A stretch of DNA of 33,742 bases from a bacterium (GTDB lineage Bacteria > Gemmatimonadota > Gemmatimonadetes > Gemmatimonadales > JACORV01), in the NCBI GenBank assembly GCA_021787855.1, contig JAJYLI010000006.1:1-33742 (forward strand), written 5' to 3'. The translations under genes were made by a program, and so were the position numbers. The notes under the pieces were generated by a model that did not search any database, was not told the DNA's origin, and saw nothing but the letters and a program-made list of their open reading frames with translations. Each line of letters starts with the position of its first letter. The first letter of the stretch is position 1. Of the stretch, positions 13,802 to 21,470 are shown piece by piece.

Positions 13802-14380
13802 GTGGACCTGTCCGAGGTGCCCTACGAGGACCTGGTGGCCGAGACGCTGCGGCGGCTCGGCGAGGATCCCGCGCGGCCGGGGCTGGAGCGGACCCCGCAC
13901 CGGGTCGCGGCCTCGATGCGCTGGCTCACCCGCGGCTACCGGCTCGACGCCCAGAAGGTGCTGCGCGAGGCCATGTTCCCGGTCCCGCACGAGAGCATGG
14001 TGCTGGTGCGCGACATCGAGCTGTACTCGATGTGCGAGCACCACATGCTGCCGTTCTTCGGGAAGGCGCACGTCGCCTACCTGCCCAGCGGCCGCATCGT
14101 CGGCCTGTCGAAGCTGGCCCGCGTGGTGGAGATCTACTCCCGCCGCCTGCAGGTGCAGGAGCGGCTGACCGACCAGATCGCCGAGGCCGTCCAGTGCGCC
14201 CTCGAGCCGGCCGGCGTCGGCGTGGTGATCGAGGCCTATCACCTGTGCATGATGATGCGGGGCGTGGAGAAGCAGCACTCCAAGACCGTGACCTCGGCCC
14301 TGCGGGGCGCGTTCCGCGACGATCCCCGGACCCGGGACGAGTTCCTGCGCCTGGTGAGCGGGCCGTTCGGCTTCGAGTGA
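13802..14380 (+). CDS. folE: GTP cyclohydrolase I
   Basis: This 192-residue enzyme converts GTP to 7,8-dihydroneopterin triphosphate, the common precursor of folate and biopterin. Zinc ligands Cys78 and His81 ([10 protein letters not shown]) and Cys149 ([12 protein letters not shown]) are present, as are [20 protein letters not shown] and the N-terminal [10 protein letters not shown]. The length is typical of the bacterial type IA enzyme. The GTG start is one base after the synthase stop, with GGAGG just upstream (CCGGAGGCTGACGTG). It directly follows the PTPS-type gene, so the product of this enzyme is the substrate of its neighbour. Confidence 0.96.
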   Translation: MDLSEVPYEDLVAETLRRLGEDPARPGLERTPHRVAASMRWLTRGYRLDAQKVLREAMFPVPHESMVLVRDIELYSMCEHHMLPFFGKAHVAYLPSGRIVGLSKLARVVEIYSRRLQVQERLTDQIAEAVQCALEPAGVGVVIEAYHLCMMMRGVEKQHSKTVTSALRGAFRDDPRTRDEFLRLVSGPFGFE

Positions 14381-15117
14381 CCTTCCCGCCGCCGGGCCCC
14401 GCGGCGCGACCGCTCGCCGGCACCACCGCGGTGGTGGCGGGCGCCTCGCGCGGGATCGGCCTCGCGGTGGCCGACGCGCTCGGGGCGGCGGGCGCGCACG
14501 TGACGCGGTTGGCGCGGACCCTGGCCGACGGGGAGCGGAACGGCGGCGCGGACCTGCGGTGCGACCTGACCGATCCGGCCGACGTCGCGCGCGCGGCGTC
14601 GCGGGTGCTGGACGGACGTGGAGCGCCGGACCTGCTGGTCAACGCGGCCGGCGTGTTCCTGGTCGCCCCCCTCGCGGAGACCTCGCCCGAGGCGTTCGGC
14701 GCGCAGCTCGCCGGCAACCTGGTCGCGCCGTTCCTGGTGGTGCGGGCCTTCCTGCCCGCCATGCGGGCGCGGGGCCGCGGGACCATCGTGACCATCGGCT
14801 CGGTGGCCGACCACCAGGCGTTCACGGGCAACGCCGCCTACGGTGCCGCGAAGTCCGGGCTCCGCGGCCTCCACGAGGTGCTGCGGCGGGAGCTGGGCGG
14901 CACGGGCGTCCGCGCCACGCTGCTCTCCCCGGGGCCGGTGGACACGACGCTGTGGGACCCCGTTGACCCGGACGCCCGACCGGGCTTCACCAGGCGCGCG
15001 CAGATGCTCAAGGCCGACGACGTCGCGGCGGCCGTGCTGTTCGTCGCCACGCGGCGCGACGGCGTCGCGATCCCCGAACTCCGCATCGTGCCCGAACCCT
15101 GGGCACCGAGGCCCTAG
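14377..15117 (+). CDS. Short-chain dehydrogenase/reductase, candidate sepiapterin-reductase role
   Basis: This 246-residue classical SDR has the nucleotide-binding motif AGASRGIG (21-28), the structural NAAG (89-92), and the catalytic Ser142 (IGSVADH), Tyr155 and Lys159 (YGAAK). A three-residue Asn114 region (LAGNLVAPF) completes the tetrad. The GTG start overlaps the folE stop as GTGA, and its own stop shares a base with the next gene. By motif it could reduce many substrates. Its position as third gene after a PTPS-type enzyme and GTP cyclohydrolase I suggests the two-step reduction of 6-pyruvoyl-tetrahydropterin to tetrahydrobiopterin. That role is inference from context. Confidence 0.9.
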   Translation: MTFPPPGPAARPLAGTTAVVAGASRGIGLAVADALGAAGAHVTRLARTLADGERNGGADLRCDLTDPADVARAASRVLDGRGAPDLLVNAAGVFLVAPLAETSPEAFGAQLAGNLVAPFLVVRAFLPAMRARGRGTIVTIGSVADHQAFTGNAAYGAAKSGLRGLHEVLRRELGGTGVRATLLSPGPVDTTLWDPVDPDARPGFTRRAQMLKADDVAAAVLFVATRRDGVAIPELRIVPEPWAPRP

Positions 15118-16979
15118 TGCGATCCCTCCCCGTGCTCCTGGCCACGCTGGCCCTCGCGGCCGCCGCCGCGCCCGCCCGCGCGCAGACCCGCGCCACCGTG
15201 CCGCCGCTGCCGGATTCCAGCGGCTACGGCACCCCGATCCTGGCCCTGGGCCGCGACCACGCCGGCGGCATCTGGGCGGGCACCTACGGCGAGGGCATCT
15301 ACGTGCTGCGGCCCGGCGCCGCGGCCTGGGAGCGGATCCGCGCGGACTCCTCCGGCCGCAGCATCTCGTTCGACTACGTGGATGCGCTGGGCTTCGGGCC
15401 CGGCCCGGACGTCGTGTGGTACGGCACGGTGGGCGACGGCTGGGGCCGCTCGCGCGACGGCGGCCGCACCTGGGAGAACTGGGACGCGACGGCCCTGGGC
15501 GCGCAATACCTGTACGTGACGCCGAACGGCATCGTGCGCCGCGGCGACACGGTGTACGTGGCCACCGCCGACGGCATCAAGTACACCTGGGACGAGGGGA
15601 CCGTGTGGGGCACGCTGCCGGACACCGGGCGCCGGGCGCTGCCCAGCCCGTACGTGCTCGCGGTCGCCCCCGCGCGCGACACCGGGTTGTGGGTCTCCAC
15701 GCTGCGCGGCGTGGTCCAGTGGAGCTTCGACTTCGGCGCGCGGCCTGCGGATCCCGCGCCCGTGCCGGCGCTGGGCCCGCGCATCCGCGCCATCTTCGTG
15801 GTCCAGGGCCAGAAGGCGGTGGTGCCGCTGGTCCTGGGCGGCGAGGCGTGCCCCGGCAGCCTGCATCCGCAGCGGCGCCAGGTGAAGCCCTACTGGCAGT
15901 GCTCCGGCGTGCTGATGACCGGCGCCCCCCCCACCGGGCGCGCGGTGCGCCAGCTGGTGGGGTGCGGCGACCTGATGTGCGCGGGCGCCACCAGCTCCGG
16001 CGCCATCGTCGGCACGGCGCTGGGCCTCACCCTGTACGCGCCCCCCGGCGCAACGGCGCGCTCGCGCGACGTGTACGCCGTGCTCCCGCCGGCGCCGGGC
16101 GCGAGCGGCGACACGCTGTTCGGCACCGCGTGCGGGTTCCTGCGGGCCCAGCCGGCCGCCTGCCTCGAGCACGGCGACACGGTGGGCGTGCTGGCGCCGG
16201 CGCCGCCCCGGCACCTGCTGTTCGCGCGGCCCATCGCGCTCGCCGACCAGCCCTACATTGACCAGACGTACCGCTACGGCTCGACGATGGGCGGCACCTT
16301 CCAGCAGCACCAGGGCGTCGAGTTCAACAACCCGATCGGGACCCCCGTCCACGCCATCGGCTCGGGGGTGGTGGTGTTCGCCGGCCGCGCGGAGCGCGGC
16401 GCGCTCACGGTGGCGATCCGGCACGACTCGACGCTGACGGTGGACGGCAAGCGGGCGTACGTGTTCTCCACCTACTACCACAACTCGCGCCTGCTGGTGC
16501 ACGTGGGCGAGCGCGTGGCCGCGGGGCAGGTGATCTCGCGCGTCGGGAACACCGGCCGCGCCACCAACCCGCACCTGCACCTGGAGGTGCACGTCGCGCC
16601 CACGGAGAACGTGCAGGCGATCGTGGACCCGGCGCAGCGCTTCCCGCCCTACACGGTGAACCCGGAGCTGTGGATCGAGCCGCTGCCGGGCACCGGGATC
16701 GTCGCCGGCCAGGTGTGGGACGGCCACGGGCGGCCGGCGCCCGAGGCGCGGATCTACGGCATCGTGAAGCCGGAGCCCGCCGAGACGCCGTTCGCGTACG
16801 CCACGACCTACGGCGACAAGGCGCACCCCGACCCCATCTACCACGAGCACTTCGCGGTGAGCGACGTGCCGCCGGGGGAGTACGACCTCAGCGTGACCGT
16901 GGACGGAACGCGGCACGTCAAGCACGTCGTCGTCGCGGCGGGCGAGGTGACCTGGGTGGTGTTCGGCCAGGAGAAGTGA
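15117..16979 (+). CDS. Exported beta-propeller/M23 peptidase-like protein
   Basis: This 620-residue protein has a signal peptide (MRSLPVLLATLALAAAAAPA, cut near ARA-Q22/23). Propeller-like repeats follow (ILALGRDHAGGIWAGTYGEG; GRSRDGGRTWENW, a BNR-type Asp box), then an M23/LytM domain from about residue 390, and a carboxypeptidase-regulatory-like beta domain at the C-terminus. The M23 ligands are His398 (HQGVEF) and HLHLEV (His486, His488). The usual Asp of HxxxD is Glu402, so zinc binding and peptidase activity are uncertain. It could be an envelope hydrolase or a degenerate scaffold or activator. The GTG start shares a base with the SDR stop, but a functional link to pterin synthesis is not evident. 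Confidence 0.85.
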   Translation: MRSLPVLLATLALAAAAAPARAQTRATVPPLPDSSGYGTPILALGRDHAGGIWAGTYGEGIYVLRPGAAAWERIRADSSGRSISFDYVDALGFGPGPDVVWYGTVGDGWGRSRDGGRTWENWDATALGAQYLYVTPNGIVRRGDTVYVATADGIKYTWDEGTVWGTLPDTGRRALPSPYVLAVAPARDTGLWVSTLRGVVQWSFDFGARPADPAPVPALGPRIRAIFVVQGQKAVVPLVLGGEACPGSLHPQRRQVKPYWQCSGVLMTGAPPTGRAVRQLVGCGDLMCAGATSSGAIVGTALGLTLYAPPGATARSRDVYAVLPPAPGASGDTLFGTACGFLRAQPAACLEHGDTVGVLAPAPPRHLLFARPIALADQPYIDQTYRYGSTMGGTFQQHQGVEFNNPIGTPVHAIGSGVVVFAGRAERGALTVAIRHDSTLTVDGKRAYVFSTYYHNSRLLVHVGERVAAGQVISRVGNTGRATNPHLHLEVHVAPTENVQAIVDPAQRFPPYTVNPELWIEPLPGTGIVAGQVWDGHGRPAPEARIYGIVKPEPAETPFAYATTYGDKAHPDPIYHEHFAVSDVPPGEYDLSVTVDGTRHVKHVVVAAGEVTWVVFGQEK

Positions 16980-17007
16980 GGATCTCCACCGCTCGCGACC
17001 GCCATCC

Positions 17008-17616
17008 GTGTTCATCGAGCTGACCGAGATCCTCCGCTGCCCCCGCGACCACGCGGAGTCCTACCTCGTGGCCTCGCCCATGGTCATGGACGGGCGGCGC
17101 ATCGTCCGCGGCGCCGTGGGCTGCCCGGCGTGCCGGGCGGAGTTCCCGATCGTGGAGGGCGTGGCGTACTTCGGCCCCGCCGGCGCCGCCGCGGGCGGCG
17201 AGGAAGCGGCGGCGCCGCCGGACTACGACGCGGCCGCGCTGGCCGCGTTCCTCAACCTGAGCGGACCGGGAGGCTACGTGGTGCTGGTCGGCGCCGCCGC
17301 GCGCGCCGGCCCGGCGCTGGTCGAGGCTGTGCCGGGCGTGCACGTCGTGGCCGTCAACCCGCCGCCCGGGGTCCGGCCGGGGCCGATGCTCTCGCTGCTG
17401 GTCTCGCCGCGGGCGCTGCCGGTCAGGACCGCGAGCGTGCGGGGCGTCGCCCTGGGCGCCGGCCACGCCGGGGGCGGCTGGCCGGCCGAGGGCGCGCGGG
17501 TGCTGCTGCCGGGCCTGAGACTGGTGATCGAGGGCGAGGCCGCCGGCCCGCTCCCCGCCGGGGTGGCGGAACTGGCGCGCGGCGCCGGCCTCCGGGTCGG
17601 CCAGCGGGAACGCTGA
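17008..17616 (+). CDS. Trm112-like zinc-knuckle protein with unidentified C-terminal domain
   Basis: This 202-residue protein begins with a Trm112/UPF0434-like unit: LRCPRDH (Cys11), VGCPAC (Cys39, Cys42) and the closing strand FPIVEGVAYF. The first knuckle lacks its second Cys (CPRDH), so His15 or Asp14 may complete the site. From about residue 75 there is an alpha/beta region (GGYVVLVGAAARAGPALVEA; VHVVAVNPPPG) resembling a methyltransferase-like Rossmann fold without a recognisable SAM motif. The start is GTG. It converges on the acyl-CoA synthetase gene. The function is not known. Confidence 0.72.
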   Translation: MFIELTEILRCPRDHAESYLVASPMVMDGRRIVRGAVGCPACRAEFPIVEGVAYFGPAGAAAGGEEAAAPPDYDAAALAAFLNLSGPGGYVVLVGAAARAGPALVEAVPGVHVVAVNPPPGVRPGPMLSLLVSPRALPVRTASVRGVALGAGHAGGGWPAEGARVLLPGLRLVIEGEAAGPLPAGVAELARGAGLRVGQRER

Positions 17617-17637
17617 CGCCGGTCTAGTCCACCGGCG
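17617..17637. terminator. Short hairpin between convergent stops
   Basis: A perfect 7-base inverted repeat (cgccggt at 17617-17623 and accggcg at 17631-17637) with a 7-base loop sits exactly between, and partly over, the two converging stop codons. There is no T-tract, so termination is only suggested by its position. Confidence 0.35.
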
Positions 17638-19498
17638 CGGGCGCCTCCTCGGCGTACAGCGCGTCAATCTGCCGCCGGTACTTCTGCTCCACGATCCGCC
17701 GCCGCACCTTGAGCGTGGGCGTCAGGTCGCCGTTCTCGATCGAGAAGTCGTGCTCCAGGAGCAGGATCTTCTTGGGCGTCTCGTAGCTGGCCCGGTCGCG
17801 CAGCATCTTCGCCACCTCGCGCTCCACCTTGGCCCGCACCTCCGGCATGCGGATCAGCGCGCGGTGGTCGGGGAACACCAGGTTCTTGTACTTCGCCCAG
17901 CCGTCCAGGTGGTCGAAGTTCGGCACCACGAGCAGGATGCAGAACTTGCGCCGGTCGCCCAGCATCACCGCGTTGGCGACGTACTTGTTCTGCTTGACGC
18001 GCTGCTCGATGGGCTGGGGCGCCACGTTCTTCCCGCCGGCGGTGACGATCAGGTCCTTCTTGCGGTCGGTGATCCGGAGGCAGCCGTCGGGGTCGAGCTG
18101 GCCGATGTCGCCGGTGTGGAACCAGCCGTCGCGCTCCAGCACCTCGCGGGTCTCGGCCGGCTTGTTGAAGTAGCCCTTCATCACGTGCCGCCCGCGGGTG
18201 AGGATCTCGCCGTCCGGCGCGATCTTGACCTCGACGCCGGGGATCGGCGGCCCCACGGTGCCGATGCGCGGCCGCTCGAGCTGGTTGACGCAGATCACCG
18301 GCGAGGTCTCCGTGAGCCCGTAGCCCTCCAGGATCGGCAGCCCCGCCGCGTAGAAGAACTTGGCGATGTCCGCCGGCAGCGGCGCGCCCCCGGAGACGAA
18401 GAAGCGCATCCGGCCGCCCGTCCGCGCCTGGAGCTTGGCGAACACCAGGTGCTGCGCCAGCGCGTAGCCCCGCTCCAGCGGCCAGGGCGCGCGCCGGCCG
18501 GCCAGGCGGTAGTCGGCCCAGCGCTCGCCGGTGGCCTTCGCCCAGAAGAAGATCCGCTTCTTGAGCGCGCCGCCCGAGAGCGCGTTCTCCAGCACCCGCG
18601 CGTACATCTTCTCGTACAGCCGCGGCACGCTGGTCACCACCGTCGGCCGCACCTCCACCAGGTTGGCGGCCACCGTATCAATGCTCTCGGCGTAGTGGAT
18701 GGCCACGCCCGCGTGGAACATCGTGTAGTGGCCGGCCATCCGCTCGAAGATGTGCGACAGCGGCAGGAAGCTGAGCGAGGTGTCCACCGCGTCGAGCCGC
18801 AGCACCTCGAGGCTGCTCACCACGTTGGAGCAGATGTTGTCGTGGGTGAGCATGACGCCCTTGGGGTCGCCGGTGGTGCCGGAGGTGTAGATGATCGTCG
18901 CGACGTCGTCGGGCCGGGCCGCCAGCGCCTCGGAGCGGAAGTGCGCCCCCTCGCCCGCCGCCTCCGCTTCGGCGCCGAGCGCGTACACCGCGGCCAGGCC
19001 CGCCAGGTCGGCGCCGGCGGTGTCGGGGGGGGGATCCATCGCGATGACCGTCCGCAGGGCCGGCAGCTCCGCGCGGATCGAGAGGATCTTGGCGAGCTGC
19101 GGGGCCGTGGAGACGAAGATGGCCACGGCGCCCGAGTCCTTGAGGATGTACGCGATCTGCCCGGCCGGGAGCGTGGGGTAGATCGGGACGTCGGTGGCGC
19201 CGATGGCCAGGCAGGCGAAGTCCGCCACCAGCCACCCGGGCCGGTTCTCCGACAGGATCGCGACGCGATCCCCGCGGCGGACCCCCAGCCGCTTCAGCGC
19301 CAGCCCCGTGCGTTGCACCCGCTGCGCCAGCTCGGCGTGGGTGAGCCGGTGCCACCCGGCGTTCCCCGCCGGCTTGCAGGCCACCGCCAGAGACTTGTGG
19401 CCGTGCCGCTCGACGGCGTCGTAGAACAGCGCGGTGAGGGTGGCGGGCGGCGTGGCCGGCGGCGCGGGGCGGCCGGGCGGAGAGGCGGGAGCGGTCAC
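17624..19498 (-). CDS. AMP-forming long-chain acyl-CoA synthetase
   Basis: This 624-residue ANL-superfamily enzyme activates fatty acids to acyl-CoA via acyl-AMP. The P-loop TIIYTSGTTGDPKGVM (about 201-216), VPIYPTL, GYGLTETSPV and the hinge GDIGQLDPDGCLRITDRKKD are followed by TAGGKNVAPQPIE, and a late TLKVRRRIVEQKY. These place it in the FadD15/eukaryote-like long-chain group rather than acetyl-CoA synthetase. GTG 19498 was chosen: AGGAG lies 9 bases upstream and the conserved N-terminus begins soon after. The in-frame extension to 20221 is antisense-like sequence within neighbouring genes. Nine G's at 19025-19033 fall inside the coding region. It lies downstream of the lipoprotein gene with an 11-base gap. 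Confidence 0.93.
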   Translation of the reverse strand: MTAPASPPGRPAPPATPPATLTALFYDAVERHGHKSLAVACKPAGNAGWHRLTHAELAQRVQRTGLALKRLGVRRGDRVAILSENRPGWLVADFACLAIGATDVPIYPTLPAGQIAYILKDSGAVAIFVSTAPQLAKILSIRAELPALRTVIAMDPPPDTAGADLAGLAAVYALGAEAEAAGEGAHFRSEALAARPDDVATIIYTSGTTGDPKGVMLTHDNICSNVVSSLEVLRLDAVDTSLSFLPLSHIFERMAGHYTMFHAGVAIHYAESIDTVAANLVEVRPTVVTSVPRLYEKMYARVLENALSGGALKKRIFFWAKATGERWADYRLAGRRAPWPLERGYALAQHLVFAKLQARTGGRMRFFVSGGAPLPADIAKFFYAAGLPILEGYGLTETSPVICVNQLERPRIGTVGPPIPGVEVKIAPDGEILTRGRHVMKGYFNKPAETREVLERDGWFHTGDIGQLDPDGCLRITDRKKDLIVTAGGKNVAPQPIEQRVKQNKYVANAVMLGDRRKFCILLVVPNFDHLDGWAKYKNLVFPDHRALIRMPEVRAKVEREVAKMLRDRASYETPKKILLLEHDFSIENGDLTPTLKVRRRIVEQKYRRQIDALYAEEAPAPVD

Positions 19499-19509
19499 GG
19501 GCGTCGCTC

Positions 19510-20247
19510 CTACTGGAAGTGGATCACGAACCGGACGGGCGAGCCGGGCACCGTGGTGCCGTTGGCGCGCGTCGCGCTCGCCTGGACCACCACCGAATCG
19601 GGCCTCGAGCCGGTCCCCGGTTGCCGCGCCACCACCGACGCCGAGCCGGCCGGCGGGCCGAACGTCGTCAGCACCACGGCGCTCAGCGAGTCGTTGCCGA
19701 GGGTGGCCGTCGCCGCGGGCAGGCTGTCGAACACCGGCAGGGTGAGCGCGAAGCTCACCGGGCGCGACGTCAGCCCCACGGTGTCGCCCCGCGTGGTGTG
19801 GAAGTCCAGCAGCGCGACCACCAGGGGCGCCGACACGGAGTCGCCGGCGGGGACCGTGTCCACCGTGGGGCCGGCCGCCACCAGCGAGTCCGCGGCCGCC
19901 TGGACCGTCACCGCGAGCGGGTTCGACTGGAGGCTGCCGGAGATGGCGATCACCCGCCCCGGCCCCGCGCGGAGACCGATCAGGCCGAAGTGCCTCGCGC
20001 TGTCCACCCCCAGCGTATCGGGGGTCAGGGACACCACCCGCACCGGTGCGCCGGGGACGGTGTCGCCCGCGGCGTCGCGCACCCGCACACCCACCACGAG
20101 GGTGTCCTGCTCCTCGACCGAAAGCGCGGCGCCCTGCGACGTGACGAACTCGATGGCGACGGGTTGCGAGAAGTCCGACACCAGGCCCGTGCACCCCGAC
20201 GCCAGCAGCGCGAGCGCGCACGCCACGGACGGCGTGGCGTGGCGGAT
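19510..20247 (-). CDS. Ig-like-domain lipoprotein, uncertain (non-canonical) start
   Basis: The lipobox (ALLASGC, lipidated Cys19 with this start) is preceded by a hydrophobic stretch (SVACALALL) and RH. The mature part is a series of Thr/Val/Ser-rich beta-sandwich repeats (LVVGVRVRDAAGDTVPGAPV; LRAGPGRVIAISGS; FGPPAGSASVVARQPG) of the bacterial Ig-like (Big) type, probably on the outer cell surface. Oddly, no ATG/GTG/TTG occurs at the expected place. An AAGGAG at 20260-20255 is 7 bases from an ATC (20247). CTG 20253 is too close, GTG 20226 leaves a 12-residue signal, and GTG 20331 would lie within the TPR gene. The start is therefore unresolved. The gene is fused closely to the TPR gene upstream. 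Confidence 0.68.
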   Translation of the reverse strand: MRHATPSVACALALLASGCTGLVSDFSQPVAIEFVTSQGAALSVEEQDTLVVGVRVRDAAGDTVPGAPVRVVSLTPDTLGVDSARHFGLIGLRAGPGRVIAISGSLQSNPLAVTVQAAADSLVAAGPTVDTVPAGDSVSAPLVVALLDFHTTRGDTVGLTSRPVSFALTLPVFDSLPAATATLGNDSLSAVVLTTFGPPAGSASVVARQPGTGSRPDSVVVQASATRANGTTVPGSPVRFVIHFQ

Positions 20248-20249
20248 GG

Positions 20250-20711
20250 TCAGGCTCCTTCCAGGCCCACGGATCGCGGGGGCGCCGCGCCCTCGAGATC
20301 GCGGAGCGCCTGCTCCGCGTGCCCGATCCACTGCTGCGCGTCCACCCCGCGGGGAGGATTGCCGAGGAACGCCTTGAGGTGCTGGGCCGCGTCCGCCGTC
20401 TCGCCGCGCCTCAACAGCAGGAACGCCAGACCGTAGTGCGCGCCCGCGAGGGTGGCGTCGGCCTCCAGCGCCTTCCGGTAGTGGCGGACGGCGTCGTCGG
20501 TCTTGCCGGTGCGGCTGAAGGCGATCGCCAGGTTCTGCAGGATGCGCGGCTCGTTGGGATGGTCGCGCAACGCCAGCCGGTAGCTGGTGATGGCGGCGTC
20601 GTAATCGCCCTGGCGCTCGAGCGCGAGGGCCTCGTTGAGGTAGTCCAGGCGCTGCGGCCGAATTGGCGTGTCATCGGCCCGCGCGCCCAGCAGACGCCGG
20701 AACAGCCCCAT
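20250..20711 (-). CDS. Tetratricopeptide-repeat protein
   Basis: This 153-residue cytoplasmic protein has at least three TPR units: YLNEALALERQGDYDAAITS, AIAFSRTGKTDDAVRHYRKA and YGLAFLLLRRGETADAAQHL. A short basic N-terminus (MGLFRRLLGAR) precedes them. TPRs mediate protein contacts, and the partner is unknown. The ATG is 2 nt from the predicted transcription start, so the mRNA is nearly leaderless. The stop overlaps the start zone of the lipoprotein gene. It is the first gene of a probable TPR / lipoprotein / acyl-CoA synthetase operon. Confidence 0.85.
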   Translation of the reverse strand: MGLFRRLLGARADDTPIRPQRLDYLNEALALERQGDYDAAITSYRLALRDHPNEPRILQNLAIAFSRTGKTDDAVRHYRKALEADATLAGAHYGLAFLLLRRGETADAAQHLKAFLGNPPRGVDAQQWIGHAEQALRDLEGAAPPRSVGLEGA

Positions 20712-20719
20712 GATCGGCC

Positions 20720-20748
20720 AAGATAGTAATCGCCCAACCGCTTGGCAA
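20720..20748 (-). promoter_or_regulatory. Promoter of the TPR operon, near-leaderless
   Basis: Minus-strand TTGCCA (20748-20743), an exact 17-base spacer and TATCTT (20725-20720) give +1 at 20713, two bases before ATG 20711. The -35 overlaps, base for base, that of the divergent promoter. Confidence 0.65.
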
Positions 20749-20770
20749 CGGCCAACCTACGGGTTATGGT
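20742..20770 (+). promoter_or_regulatory. Promoter of the phosphoribosyltransferase/TldD operon
   Basis: TTGGCA (20742-20747), an exact 17-base spacer and TATGGT (20765-20770) predict +1 at about 20777 and a leader of about 94 nt. It uses the same palindromic TTGGCAA as the opposite promoter. The leader contains a C/A-rich, G-poor stretch. Confidence 0.5.
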
Positions 20771-20823
20771 CGTGGAGGCCCCGGGCGGGAAGCTGGCGCT
20801 TGCGCCCCGGCCGGCGCCCGGTG

Positions 20824-20863
20824 CACCCTACACTCCACACCCGACACCACACCCTACACCCGG
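20824..20863 (+). repeat. C/A-rich leader with direct repeat caccctacac
   Basis: The decamer caccctacac occurs at 20824-20833 and 20850-20859. The stretch between and around them is almost free of G. It immediately precedes the AGG-ATG of the phosphoribosyltransferase gene, and is a possible unstructured leader or Rho-loading (rut-like) site. Confidence 0.5.
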
Positions 20864-20870
20864 CAGGTAC

Positions 20871-21470
20871 ATGCCCCGGACGCCGAAGGCAACCCAATCG
20901 CGCGCCGTCATGGAGGTGGACTGGCCCTTCTTCGGCGAGCTGTGCCGCGGCCTGGCGCTCAAGGTCTCGGCGGAGTACAGCCCGGACCTGGTGGTGGGCA
21001 TCGCCCGGGCCGGGGTCATTCCGGGGGCGGTCATCGCCAGTATCCTGCGCTCGGGCTTCGCCTCCATCACCGCGACGCGCCAGCACCAGGGCGAGGCGCC
21101 GGCGCTGGTGTCGCGGCCCACCCTGAGCCCCAGGGGCAAGAAGGTGCTGCTGGTGGACGCCACCTGCGATAGCGGCGACACGATGCGCCTGGCGGCCTCG
21201 GTGATGCGGGAGGAGGGGGCGGCGGCGCTGATGACCGCGGTGGCCCTGCGCACCGGCGACTACCGCACGGACTTCTGGGCGCTCCAGACCACGGCGTTCA
21301 TCATCCTGCCGTGGGACCGCTGGGTGGTCCAGGACGGCGAGCTGGTGATCCGGCCGGACTACGAGGAGGCGCTGGAGGAGGCGGCGCGCGGAGCGGCGGC
21401 GCCGGGCGGCGCGGCCCGCACGCCCGCCGCGCGCAAGCCGGCGACCCGCCGGCGGAGGGCGAAGGCGTGA
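20871..21470 (+). CDS. Phosphoribosyltransferase-like protein
   Basis: This 199-residue type I PRTase-fold protein has a PRPP-loop region VLLVDATCDSGDTM (about 92-105), matching the family loop with Ala and Cys in place of the usual acidic or small residues. The first strands (DLVVGIARAGVIPGAVIAS) match the Gly-rich loop. The C-terminal 30 residues are Ala/Arg/Lys-rich and probably disordered. Substrate is unclear (xanthine/hypoxanthine-type PRTases and uncharacterised PRTase-fold proteins are the nearest style). ATG 20871 follows a weak AGG; ATG 20910 is an alternative. The stop overlaps tldD as GTGA, linking the two. Confidence 0.83.
   Translation: MPRTPKATQSRAVMEVDWPFFGELCRGLALKVSAEYSPDLVVGIARAGVIPGAVIASILRSGFASITATRQHQGEAPALVSRPTLSPRGKKVLLVDATCDSGDTMRLAASVMREEGAAALMTAVALRTGDYRTDFWALQTTAFIILPWDRWVVQDGELVIRPDYEEALEEAARGAAAPGGAARTPAARKPATRRRRAKA

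Noticed and set aside
15114-17015. A long minus-strand open frame opposite the M23 gene
   Set aside because: A shadow frame with a composition typical of antisense GC-rich DNA, and no start or ribosome site.
17624-20221. A single 865-residue minus-strand protein
   Set aside because: The part before 19498 is antisense to the lipoprotein gene and has no family features; the acyl-CoA synthetase begins at GTG 19498.
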